A DNA stretch of 43,501 bases from Erysipelotrichaceae bacterium. GTDB lineage: Bacteria; Bacillota_I; Bacilli_A; Erysipelotrichales; Erysipelotrichaceae. The DNA is taken from contig JAFRZA010000036.1 in NCBI GenBank assembly GCA_017442805.1, positions 1-43,501 on the forward strand, in the 5' to 3' direction. Shown here piece after piece: positions 17,345 to 24,917 of this stretch. The number at the start of each line of letters is the position of its first letter. Positions within the stretch are counted from its first letter, which is position 1. The translations under genes and the position numbers were made by a program. The notes under the pieces were generated by a model. The model made no database searches. It was not told the origin of the DNA and saw only the letters and a program-made list of their open reading frames with translations.

Positions 17345-17371
17345 AAAAAGACCGGCAGAAACGCCGGTCTT
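17345..17371 (-). terminator. Terminator of the aconitase X/enoate reductase operon
   Basis: AAGACCGGC/GCCGGTCTT 9-bp perfect stem, 6-base loop, followed on the minus strand by five T residues. It separates this operon from the MBL pair. Confidence 0.9.
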
Positions 17372-17389
17372 CGGTGAATGATTTTCCGT

Positions 17390-19450
17390 CTAGATCTTCA
17401 TGGCCGCCTCGTAGGCGCTCCAGATGACCGTCCTCAGGTTGCCGACGGACTTGCAGTCGCCGACCAGGTAGACGTTCCTGCGGTCCTGGCCGCTCAGCGG
17501 TGCCGGCAGGTAGCCGACCGCGGAGATGACGGAATCGACCGGGATCTCGATATCCCTGCCGTCCTTATCAGCGCAGAGTATCTTACCGTCATGAACTTCC
17601 TTAAGGGTAGTCTGCAGATAGACGGGCACCTGTTTCCAGGCAAAGAATTCGCGCAGGTAGGAACTGTTGGCCAGACAGACGCCTTTCTGGGGCATCAGGT
17701 CATCCTTCATCTCGACGATGACGGGCTGCTTGCCCTGCAGATAGAGCTCATAGGCGATCTCGCAGCCGGTCAGTCCGCCGCCGATGACGGCGACCTTTTC
17801 GCCGACCGCCTTCTTACCGTTGAGCCAGTCGCAGGCTTCGATCATCTTCTCGTGACCGCTAACCTTGCGCAGTACGACCGGCGTGGCGCCGGTGGCGATG
17901 ATGACCGGGCCTTCGCCCAGCTCCTGAATCGAGCTGATCTCATAGTTCAGATTGACTTCGATCTCCAGATCCTTCATCTGCTTCAGATACCAGGCCAATA
18001 GGTCTCTGAGCTTGCCCTTGTATGATTCCGCGGAAGCGGGGATGAAGGTTCCGCCCAGCCTGCCGGTCTTTTCATAGATGACCGGCTCATGGCCGCGCAG
18101 CTTCAGCACGCGGGCCGCTTCCATGCCGCCGATGCCCCCGCCGATGATGGCGACCTTCTGCGGCTTTCTGGTCTTTTTGATGTAGTGCTTGTTCTTCTGC
18201 ATGGTCTCGGCGTTGACGGCGCAGCGGGACAGATGCAGGCTGTCCGAGAGATCCTGGTCGTTGGCCACGCCCTTGTAGTGAGCCATGTTGAAACAGCCGT
18301 TATGGCAGAGAATGCACGGTCTGATGTCCTCTTTGCGTCCTTCCATCAGCTTGGTCACCCACTGCTGGTCGGCCAGGAAGTTGCGGGCGAAGCCGGCACC
18401 GTCGATGCCGCCCCGGGCTACCGACTCGGCGGCCGTTTCGACATTCATGCGTCCGGCGCAGACCACCGGGATGTCGACTTCCTTTCTCAGGGCTTCGACA
18501 TCGGCGAGGTTGCAGTTTTCGGGCATGTAGATGGGCGGATGAGCCCAGTACCAGGCGTCATAGGTGCCGTTATCGCAGTTGAGCATGTCATAACCGGCTT
18601 CCTTGAGGTATCTGGCCGCTCTGACGGATTCCTCGAAGTCTCTGCCGGCTTCTTCATATTCCTCTTCAGGCAAAGCTCCTCTGCGGAATCCCTTGGTCTT
18701 GGAGACCACCGAGTAGCGCAGGGAGACCGGGAAGTCCTCGCCGCACTCCTTCTTGATGGCCTGAACGATCTCGACCGGGAAGCGGTAGCGGTTCTCAAAA
18801 CTGCCGCCGTATTCGTCGGTCCGGTGATTGACGTACTTCAGGGTGAACTGGTCCAGCAGGTAGCCTTCATGAACGGCATGGATCTCCACGCCGTCGACCC
18901 CGGCTTCCTTCAGCAGCCTGGAGCACTGGGCAAAGGAGTCGATGTATTTCTGAATCTCTTCCTTCGTCATCTCCCTTGAAGGCACCTTGTCGCTCCAGCG
19001 GTTAGGCGCGGGTGAAGCCGAAGCCGTGATCTTATCGAGGTCCATGAACGGCTTGGAAGCCACTCTCAGGAATTTGTTGGAATAGAGTTTCTCCATCATC
19101 GGAGAAATGGTGAAGGAACGGCCGAAGCCGGCGGTCAGCTGAACGAACAGCTTGGCGCCGGTGGCGTGCAGCTGAGGCAGCCACTTCTTCAGATCGTTGT
19201 ACATCTTCTTATTGGTGTGCAGCCACTGACCCAGCATCGGGTTGTAGACCGGCTGGCAGCCGGGCAGCACCAGACCGGCATTGTTCCTGGCGACTTCGAG
19301 AATGAAGTCAGCGCCGGCCTTGTCGAAGTGCAGCGGTTCCATCCAGCCAAACAGGTCAGTCCCGCCCATTGAGGTCAGAACAATGCGGTTCTTGATCTCC
19401 AGATTGCCAATCTTCCAGGGGGTGAACAGGGGTTCGAGTTTCTTATCCAT
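17390..19450 (-). CDS. Iron-sulfur flavin enoate reductase (old yellow enzyme/2,4-dienoyl-CoA reductase/Bai type)
   Basis: 686 residues from the ATG at 19450, chosen for its GGAGGG site; an in-frame ATG 93 bases upstream lies inside the preceding gene. Residues 1-370 are an FMN TIM barrel (LFTPWKIGNLEIKNRIV; catalytic IHAVHEGYLLDQF; RTDEYGGSFENRYRFP). A 4Fe-4S cluster site follows (CILCHNGC and SRC, about 377-405). Then an FAD/NAD(P) part with GGGIGG (about 437-442) and GGGLTG (about 553-558) and VYLVGDC near the end. Such enzymes reduce C=C bonds conjugated to a carbonyl using NAD(P)H. The VHEGYLLDQF variant is, as I recall, common in anaerobic bile-acid and enoate reductases. It starts 1 base after the small aconitase X subunit, so it most likely reduces the product of that dehydratase. 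Confidence 0.88.
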   Translation of the reverse strand: MDKKLEPLFTPWKIGNLEIKNRIVLTSMGGTDLFGWMEPLHFDKAGADFILEVARNNAGLVLPGCQPVYNPMLGQWLHTNKKMYNDLKKWLPQLHATGAKLFVQLTAGFGRSFTISPMMEKLYSNKFLRVASKPFMDLDKITASASPAPNRWSDKVPSREMTKEEIQKYIDSFAQCSRLLKEAGVDGVEIHAVHEGYLLDQFTLKYVNHRTDEYGGSFENRYRFPVEIVQAIKKECGEDFPVSLRYSVVSKTKGFRRGALPEEEYEEAGRDFEESVRAARYLKEAGYDMLNCDNGTYDAWYWAHPPIYMPENCNLADVEALRKEVDIPVVCAGRMNVETAAESVARGGIDGAGFARNFLADQQWVTKLMEGRKEDIRPCILCHNGCFNMAHYKGVANDQDLSDSLHLSRCAVNAETMQKNKHYIKKTRKPQKVAIIGGGIGGMEAARVLKLRGHEPVIYEKTGRLGGTFIPASAESYKGKLRDLLAWYLKQMKDLEIEVNLNYEISSIQELGEGPVIIATGATPVVLRKVSGHEKMIEACDWLNGKKAVGEKVAVIGGGLTGCEIAYELYLQGKQPVIVEMKDDLMPQKGVCLANSSYLREFFAWKQVPVYLQTTLKEVHDGKILCADKDGRDIEIPVDSVISAVGYLPAPLSGQDRRNVYLVGDCKSVGNLRTVIWSAYEAAMKI

Positions 19451-19451
19451 G

Positions 19452-19898
19452 TCATCCCTCCACTGTGACCGTTCCGTCCTCGCTGACGGAAACGCGGTCG
19501 CCGGTCTTGACGGTCTCCAGGAATTCCTCGCCGAGATCGTCAACGCAGACGATCGGGTGGTCAGACCAGTTGTAGGTCAGCACGGCCCCGGCTACCGCCA
19601 GGGTGTCGGCCTTCTTGCTGAAGAGCATGCAGCTGGGGCCCACGCCCATGGAAGCGGCGCAGTAAAGCACCATGCCTCCGGTGGTGGAACCGATGGTCTC
19701 CGGCAGGCACAGCGCCTTGCCGGGCATTTTCTTCTTATAGAGTTCCGGGTTGTTGTGGTCCTGGATCTCGCCCTTCTTATTGAGGAAGGAACCGGCTGTC
19801 TTCAGGGAAGCCAGCGTATTGAAACCGTTATGGGTGACCAGGGCTTCAGCGCTGACGCTGCCCGGTACCACGACACGTCCCTTGAATGTCTTAGCCAT
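19452..19898 (-). CDS. Aconitase X small (swivel) subunit, DUF126
   Basis: 148 residues, the length of the small subunit in two-chain aconitase X enzymes. VSAEALVTHNGFNTLASL near the N-terminus, LPETIGSTTGGMVLYCAASMGVGPSCML (about 68-95) and PIVCVDDLGEEFLETVKTGD are characteristic of DUF126, the swivelling domain that completes the active site with the serine/threonine-rich GSTTGG loop. It overlaps the large subunit gene by 8 bases. Known aconitase X enzymes dehydrate cis-3-hydroxy-L-proline or, in archaea, mevalonate 5-phosphate; the substrate here is unknown. Confidence 0.87.
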   Translation of the reverse strand: MAKTFKGRVVVPGSVSAEALVTHNGFNTLASLKTAGSFLNKKGEIQDHNNPELYKKKMPGKALCLPETIGSTTGGMVLYCAASMGVGPSCMLFSKKADTLAVAGAVLTYNWSDHPIVCVDDLGEEFLETVKTGDRVSVSEDGTVTVEG

Positions 19899-21171
19899 TG
19901 ACTTTACCTCCCGTTACGATTTCCACCAGCTCGTCTTCGCCGTAGAAGCGGGCCTTGGAATAATAGCGCAGCTTGTTGGAACAGGTTATGATCCTGGTCT
20001 TGTCGGTCAGCGGATTGGAAGTGTACGACAGCGGGCACAGGCCGCTGACCGTCACGCCGATCTCCTTCAGCCTGTTTGCTTTCTCCGGGCAGTCCTTTTC
20101 GAAATGTTCGCGGACATCCGGAGCCGCGCAGAAGATCACCGGTATGGTCACCTTATCCTGTCCGTTTCTCTTCAGTCCTTCGCTCAGACGGTCAGTCCAC
20201 TCGCAGAGCTGATTGAGCGAGAAGTGCGGACAGCCGGCAAAGGCCATCTGCGGTTCGCCTTCGGAAGTCCAGGCAACCGGATAGGAAGCCTTGACCCGGG
20301 CGATCTCCGCGTCGTCGATGACGAATGTCTTCGCATTCTTCCTGATCAGTTTCTTTCCGAGATCTTTGGCCTCGGGGGTCAGGTTCTCGACATGGTAGAG
20401 ACCGACCGAGCCGTTGGAGGCGCTGGCCGCTCCCATGTCCTTGAGGTAGTCCCTGACATCCTGGGTCAGTTCCCTGCCCAGGAACCTGTCCAGGCCCTTG
20501 ATGTAGGGGACGTCCTCGATGCACTTGAAGCCGATGGCGCTGCCCAACAGCTGAGGTTCGGGAAGCTTTTCGCACTTCACTTCGATGATCCAGTCTGCCT
20601 TGCGGCCCTCGTCAGTCAATAAGCCGAATTCCGGGACGTAGCCCAGGATGTTGCTCATCAGCTCCAGGATGCCCGAGTTGCGGTTGCAGCGGGCTCCCAG
20701 CACCGAGTTGGCGTAGGAGACAGCGGAGGATTCCGCCCAGCCCAGGATGTCGCCGCGCTCGGGAATGTTGCCGACCTCGTCCATGTAGCAGGTACAGCTG
20801 TAGGCGTTGTCATCCTTGATCCCCATGCGCTTCCACTGCTTCTCCATCCGTTTCTGATTGGAGAAGATCAGCTTGAACATCGCCTTGTCGGCAAAGCCGA
20901 TGGGTACGTGATCTTCGATGCCGCGGGGGTCCGTGGTAAAGCTCTGCCGCGGCAGCGCTCCGCCTTCGATCAGCTTGTCCATCAGGTCAAAGACCGGCTT
21001 CCAGGTCAGTGAGCCGGTGCCGATGACGGCGTGGCCCATCCTGCCGGTGATCTTCACCATCCTTTCGGCTCCGAAGGCTTCTCCGTACATGATCAGGGTA
21101 TTGAGGACTTTCTGCATGGCTTCGCCCTGCTCGCCTCTCTGAACTGCCTTTAATTCCTCGTTTAGAATCAT
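19891..21171 (-). CDS. Aconitase X large (catalytic) subunit, DUF521
   Basis: 426 residues. The family's conserved stretches are present: YGEAFGAERMVKITGRMGHAVIG near the start, YSCTCYMDEVGNIP (about 125), SAVSYANSVLGARCNRN (about 147-163), the AFAGCPHFSLNQL motif (Cys near 314), SGLCPLSY (about 377) and IITCSNKLRYYS near the end. The several conserved cysteines are candidates for the iron or iron-sulfur site. Together with the small subunit it should act as a hydro-lyase. The gene heads a three-gene operon with an enoate reductase, an arrangement fitting dehydration followed by C=C reduction; no hydroxyproline reductase, racemase or transporter is beside it. Confidence 0.88.
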   Translation of the reverse strand: MILNEELKAVQRGEQGEAMQKVLNTLIMYGEAFGAERMVKITGRMGHAVIGTGSLTWKPVFDLMDKLIEGGALPRQSFTTDPRGIEDHVPIGFADKAMFKLIFSNQKRMEKQWKRMGIKDDNAYSCTCYMDEVGNIPERGDILGWAESSAVSYANSVLGARCNRNSGILELMSNILGYVPEFGLLTDEGRKADWIIEVKCEKLPEPQLLGSAIGFKCIEDVPYIKGLDRFLGRELTQDVRDYLKDMGAASASNGSVGLYHVENLTPEAKDLGKKLIRKNAKTFVIDDAEIARVKASYPVAWTSEGEPQMAFAGCPHFSLNQLCEWTDRLSEGLKRNGQDKVTIPVIFCAAPDVREHFEKDCPEKANRLKEIGVTVSGLCPLSYTSNPLTDKTRIITCSNKLRYYSKARFYGEDELVEIVTGGKVNG

Positions 21172-21228
21172 AGTATTATCCCACCTTTCTTCAGGATCTT
21201 AAGGCTCATTATGTTTTGACTTTGATTG

Positions 21229-21239
21229 ATTATATTATA
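21229..21239 (-). promoter_or_regulatory. Overlapping -10 elements of the aconitase X operon
   Basis: On the minus strand two TATAAT hexamers overlap (21234-21239 and 21229-21234). The -35 position falls inside the adjoining palindrome and is a poor match, which fits a regulated promoter. Confidence 0.6.
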
Positions 21240-21242
21240 ACA

Positions 21243-21262
21243 TATGTGAATTTAATCACATA
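21243..21262. promoter_or_regulatory. Perfect CRP/FNR-type palindrome
   Basis: TATGTGA-ATTTAA-TCACATA: TGTGA-N6-TCACA, the consensus of CRP, B. subtilis Fnr and ArcR-like regulators, with 7-bp perfect arms. It lies directly upstream of the -10 of the aconitase X operon, overlapping -35, and about 60 bases upstream of the divergent Nudix gene. Overlap with -35 favours repression of the operon; activation of the Nudix gene is also possible. Confidence 0.65.
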
Positions 21263-21319
21263 ACAAATATGCTCAACTTAGGGGCGGTTATGTGGTAGAC
21301 TTTACAGGGGGAAATCACC

Positions 21320-21856
21320 ATGAACGAAATACTGAAGGAAGAAGTAATCTACGAAGGCCGCGTCTGCAGGCTTACCCATGACACCGTCACCTTTGATGAC
21401 GGTACCGTCGGCTACCGCGACGTGCTGCATCTCAACGGCGCCGTCGGCATCCTGGCCTTCAAGGACGAAGATCACATCATGCTGGTGCAGCAGTACCGCC
21501 ACGCCATCGAGACCGACATTCTCGAGCTTCCGGCCGGCATGCTGGAAAAGGGCGAAGACCCTTTGAAGGCCGCTGAGCGCGAGCTTGAGGAAGAAACCGG
21601 CTATAAGGCCGGAAAGATGACTCTTCTGGCTTCCTTCTTCACTTCTCCCGGCGTCGTCAGGGAGACCATCCACCTCTACCTGGCTACCGATCTGACCTTT
21701 GTCGGCCAGCATCTGGATGACGACGAGTATCTCAGCGTCAGAACCTTCAGCTTGGAAGAAATCGAACAGATGATCGCCGACAACCGGCTGAATGACGGCA
21801 AGAGCATCCTGGCGTACCTTTTATGGAAGGACCGTTTCAGAAACGGAACAGAATAA
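21320..21856 (+). CDS. Nudix hydrolase, ADP-ribose pyrophosphatase type
   Basis: 178 residues. The Nudix box GMLEKGEDPLKAAERELEEETG is at 73-94 with the full GX5EX7REUXEEXGU pattern. LVQQYRHAIETDILELPAG just before it is the signature of the ADP-ribose pyrophosphatase (NudF-like) branch, and the proline after the box region is consistent. It should cleave ADP-ribose to AMP and ribose 5-phosphate, using Mg2+. AGGGGG lies 8 bases upstream of the ATG. Monocistronic, with its own terminator. Confidence 0.9.
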   Translation: MNEILKEEVIYEGRVCRLTHDTVTFDDGTVGYRDVLHLNGAVGILAFKDEDHIMLVQQYRHAIETDILELPAGMLEKGEDPLKAAERELEEETGYKAGKMTLLASFFTSPGVVRETIHLYLATDLTFVGQHLDDDEYLSVRTFSLEEIEQMIADNRLNDGKSILAYLLWKDRFRNGTE

Positions 21857-21863
21857 GGCAATT

Positions 21864-21898
21864 AAGAGATGACTGATTCATCATTCATCTCTTTTTTC
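21864..21898 (+). terminator. Terminator of the Nudix gene
   Basis: AAGAGATGA (21864-21872) pairs with TCATCTCTT (21885-21893), followed by a run of T residues. Confidence 0.85.
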
Positions 21899-21930
21899 GG
21901 TATAATGGATACATAAGGGGATTATCGAAC

Positions 21931-22698
21931 ATGGATAATGAGAAATACACATACAGACCGTTTAACCGGGTGTTCTGGGCGATCATCGTCCTGCTTACCG
22001 TCTTTTACGTGGTCCTGGCCTTCGCACTCAGAAACTGTTCACTGAGCGTAAAGAAGATCATCATGCTGATCTTCTCAGGCTGCCTGGTCGTCTATTACTT
22101 CATCTACAAGTACCGCCTGTCCAGAGACAAGGAGTACGACGAGATGTATTACTCCAAGGTCGGCGGCTTTACCTGGTGGTATGAACTGCCACTGCATCTG
22201 TGCAACATCAACATGTTTCTGGTTCCCCTGGGAATCCTTACCAACAACCGCTACATTCAGGGCTTCGCCTTCTTCATCGGACCGGTCGGCGCGATGATGG
22301 CCATCCTGATGCCTTCGGATCCCTTCAACAACACCAGCATCTTCAAGGAAAGAATGCGGGGATACTACATCACCCATTTCCTGATCACCTACAACTGCAT
22401 CTTCATGGCCGTTCTGGGCATCTATGAACCTCAGTACGCCGACATCCTGCCGATCGTACTGGTCGGCATCGGCCTGGCTTTCCTGATCTTCCTCTTCAAC
22501 ATGTACCTGAGAAAGACGAAGATCGCCATCAAGGCCAACTACTTCTACACCGTTGAGCCAGAAGAGAACATGGTACTGCAGTTCTTCAACAGGTACATCC
22601 CCATCCCCTTCCTCTATCTGATCCCGGTATTCATTCTCTTTGTCCCCTACATGTACCTGGTCACCTTCATCTACAAACTGCTGACCGGAAATCAGTAA
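21931..22698 (+). CDS. YwaF/TMEM164-family integral membrane protein
   Basis: 255 residues with six or seven membrane helices. WWYELPLHLCNINMFLVPLG (about 78-97), a His-bearing RGYYITHFLITYN segment (about 141-153) and a NYFYT motif near 209 are the conserved features of the YwaF family. Human TMEM164 of the same clan is an acyltransferase; the bacterial role is not established. Short leader with AAGGGG upstream. Stands alone between two terminators. Confidence 0.8.
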   Translation: MDNEKYTYRPFNRVFWAIIVLLTVFYVVLAFALRNCSLSVKKIIMLIFSGCLVVYYFIYKYRLSRDKEYDEMYYSKVGGFTWWYELPLHLCNINMFLVPLGILTNNRYIQGFAFFIGPVGAMMAILMPSDPFNNTSIFKERMRGYYITHFLITYNCIFMAVLGIYEPQYADILPIVLVGIGLAFLIFLFNMYLRKTKIAIKANYFYTVEPEENMVLQFFNRYIPIPFLYLIPVFILFVPYMYLVTFIYKLLTGNQ

Positions 22699-22713
22699 GT
22701 ACGCTCACAACAG

Positions 22714-22735
22714 AAAACATCCTCACGGATGTTTT
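22714..22735 (+). terminator. Terminator between convergent YwaF-type and CPBP genes
   Basis: AAAACATCC/GGATGTTTT with a 4-base TCAC loop; A- and T-tracts on both sides allow function in both directions. Confidence 0.8.
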
Positions 22736-22784
22736 ACTTTGTGTCTGATGATTTGATCACGCTCCGGAAAACGCGGTTAGCCGC

Positions 22785-23756
22785 TTATCCCTCCAGGCCT
22801 TCCTTTTCCGCTTCTTCCGCCACGCGCTCTCTTTCCGCCCAGACATCATTGGCTTCCGGCCTGTTGCGGTTGATGACATATATGACCACCGCGATTACTG
22901 CCAAAAGGACAGTGGCGCCGACGCTGCCCTCAACGCCGAAATTGACATTATAGAACAGACCGTTACGGGCAGAAGCGGCCTCCAGAGCAAAGATGGAATA
23001 CTCGGAGACGATGCCGCTGTTGGGCAGGCCGAAGATCAGGTTCTGCGTGAAGTTCCAGGCGGCGTGGAAAGCCATGGCCCCCCACAGGTTGTTATAGTAA
23101 TAAACCATCATGGAGAAGACGATGGCGATCAGAAAGATCTGGATCCCGGCCACGACAGTGAATCCGGGATTACCGACATGCATGAGCGAGAAGGCCACGG
23201 CATTGACCAGGACGGCCCACAGCGGGCTGCGGTAGCGCCGGCGCAGTTTCTGATACAGGTAGAAACGGTCAGCCAGTTCCTCGGCTCCGGACTGAATCAG
23301 GACCGCAATGGCAAAGGCGAGCAGGACGACAAAGTCAAAGCCGTAGAAGGACAGCTTGATGTCACCGCTCAGCAGCGAGAACAGGACGCATAAGCCATTG
23401 GTGCCAAAGCCCATGATGATGCCGAAGAGAAAGCCCTTCAGGTTGTTTCCCCGCCGGCTGTATCCAATGGCCTTCAGCATCGGCCTGTTGGCCGGGAAAA
23501 TGAAGACTACCGCCATGATCACCAGCCAGATTCCGATGAAGATCAGGTAATCCTCCAGAAATACCTGCATGCTGGCGGAATAAACCAGAGAGGCAAGGAA
23601 GCTCTTTATCACCGGTATCTTGACCAGCATCATGCCGATCGCGCTGCCGGCCAATGCGTGGATCAGCGTCAGGGCAGCGGCAGCGAAGAATACATCGCTT
23701 AGCTTTCTGCTCTTCCTCAATAGTTTATCTCTGACCGTTACATAAAATTCCTTCAT
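22785..23756 (-). CDS. CPBP-family intramembrane metalloprotease (CAAX protease/Abi)
   Basis: 323 residues with about eight membrane helices. The three catalytic motifs are present: EELADR (EExxxR, about 158-163), SLMHVGN (xxxH, about 190) and FHAAWNF (HxxxN, about 231). Family members are glutamate/histidine proteases in the membrane with roles from prenyl-protein processing to bacteriocin self-immunity. Start has GGGAGGG 9 bases upstream. It is divergent from the PfkB kinase. Substrate unknown. Confidence 0.85.
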   Translation of the reverse strand: MKEFYVTVRDKLLRKSRKLSDVFFAAAALTLIHALAGSAIGMMLVKIPVIKSFLASLVYSASMQVFLEDYLIFIGIWLVIMAVVFIFPANRPMLKAIGYSRRGNNLKGFLFGIIMGFGTNGLCVLFSLLSGDIKLSFYGFDFVVLLAFAIAVLIQSGAEELADRFYLYQKLRRRYRSPLWAVLVNAVAFSLMHVGNPGFTVVAGIQIFLIAIVFSMMVYYYNNLWGAMAFHAAWNFTQNLIFGLPNSGIVSEYSIFALEAASARNGLFYNVNFGVEGSVGATVLLAVIAVVIYVINRNRPEANDVWAERERVAEEAEKEGLEG

Positions 23757-23784
23757 TGGTCCACCCTCCCTTTCCGGTTGTCTT

Positions 23785-23812
23785 ATTGTATTTCATTCTA
23801 TCACAGCCGCAA
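23785..23812 (-). promoter_or_regulatory. Promoter of the CPBP protease gene
   Basis: Minus strand TTGCGG (23807-23812), 16-base spacer, TACAAT (23785-23790), 28 bases upstream of the ATG. Confidence 0.5.
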
Positions 23813-23853
23813 GCACTCTTTAAGCCTGCCTTACCGCATTTACGGCAGGTCAT

Positions 23854-23882
23854 TTGAAAACCCGGCGGCCCTCTTCTATAAT
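23854..23882 (+). promoter_or_regulatory. Near-consensus SigA promoter of the PfkB kinase gene
   Basis: TTGAAA (23854-23859), exactly 17 bases, TATAAT (23877-23882). Transcription would begin near 23889, so any translation start upstream of this is excluded. Confidence 0.85.
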
Positions 23883-23900
23883 TCAGGTAGAGGTATGAAC

Positions 23901-24821
23901 ATGAAATTTGATGTGGTCGGCGTTGGCGCCGCGGCTTATGACTATCTGTGCATCATTGATAACTATCCCCAGGAAGACGGCTCAGCCAACATCCTGGAGA
24001 TCCATAATCAGGGCGGCGGGTGCGTCGCGACCGCTCTGGTCGCCACTCAGCGTCTGGGCTTTTCGACTGCCTACATCGGCAATACCGGCGATAATTTCGG
24101 CGGACAGTACATCCGCGACGATTTCGTCAGGGAAGGCGTCGACATCAGCCTGGTTGAGGTGATCGAAGGCCGTCACAGCACCGAAGGCTACGTGCTCATT
24201 GACCCCGTCAGATCAACCAGAACCAAGTTCCCCTATTCCAATAACCTTCCGGGCATCAGCTGGACTAAAGAAAAGGAAGACATGATCCGTAACGCCCGCA
24301 TCCTGCACATTGACGGCACCAACTACGCCAACTGCCTCCATGCCGCCCAGATCGCCAGACAGGCCGGCGTACCGGTTTCGCTGGACGGCTGCGCCCGGAA
24401 AAAGGACACCCGTCTGAATGCCAATCTGGCAATGCTGGCGGACATCCTGATCATGAATGAGGAATTCCCCTACTACGCCAGCGGCAAGGACGATCTGGAA
24501 GAAGCCATGAGGTTCTTTGCGGGCGACGAAAACAAGATCGTCATTTCCACTCTGGGAGCCAGGGGCTCCGTAGCCCTGATCAACGGACAGCTTGTCAGTT
24601 TCCCCGCCTATAAGGTCGAAGCCATCGACACCACCGGAGCCGGTGACGTCTTCCATGGCGCCTTTGTGGCCGGCTGGCTGAGAGGCTATGAGCTGCCCCA
24701 GTGCATCCGCTACGCTTCCGCGGTGGCGGCGATGAAGTGCCGCCAGATCGGCGGAAGGGCCGGAATACCCAAACATGATGAAGGCCTGGATTTCATGAAG
24801 GAACACGCAGAGGATCTCTGA
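23901..24821 (+). CDS. PfkB/ribokinase-family sugar kinase
   Basis: 306 residues from the ATG at 23901, chosen because GAGGT lies 6 bases upstream and because the promoter places the transcript start at about 23889. The N-terminal GGGCVATALVATQRLG (38-53) and GNTGDNFG are the PfkB sugar-binding region; the C-terminal DTTGAGDVFHGAF (243-255) carries the anion hole and catalytic Asp. It phosphorylates a sugar or nucleoside with ATP; the subfamily (ribokinase, sulfofructose kinase and similar) cannot be fixed from sequence alone. No sugar transporter is next to it. Confidence 0.88.
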   Translation: MKFDVVGVGAAAYDYLCIIDNYPQEDGSANILEIHNQGGGCVATALVATQRLGFSTAYIGNTGDNFGGQYIRDDFVREGVDISLVEVIEGRHSTEGYVLIDPVRSTRTKFPYSNNLPGISWTKEKEDMIRNARILHIDGTNYANCLHAAQIARQAGVPVSLDGCARKKDTRLNANLAMLADILIMNEEFPYYASGKDDLEEAMRFFAGDENKIVISTLGARGSVALINGQLVSFPAYKVEAIDTTGAGDVFHGAFVAGWLRGYELPQCIRYASAVAAMKCRQIGGRAGIPKHDEGLDFMKEHAEDL

Positions 24822-24831
24822 TCCTTTTTTT
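24811..24831 (+). terminator. Terminator overlapping the kinase stop codon
   Basis: AGGATC/GATCCT with a 3-base loop followed by six or seven T residues. The TGA stop (24819-24821) lies inside the hairpin. Confidence 0.8.
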
Positions 24832-24917
24832 ACGGGTCAATGTAAGACAATTGAGGGAGAAAAAACTGTATAATGATATCAGAATGATCCGGCCCTGCCG
24901 GACAAGAGGTCAGAAAG

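Noticed and set aside
19451..19543. N-terminal extension of the enoate reductase by 31 residues
   Set aside because: The extension reads inside the small aconitase X gene in another frame; the ATG at 19450 has a good ribosome site and begins exactly at the family's start.
23778..23900. Longer start of the PfkB kinase
   Set aside because: A near-perfect promoter lies within this stretch (23854-23882), so it is not in the transcript.
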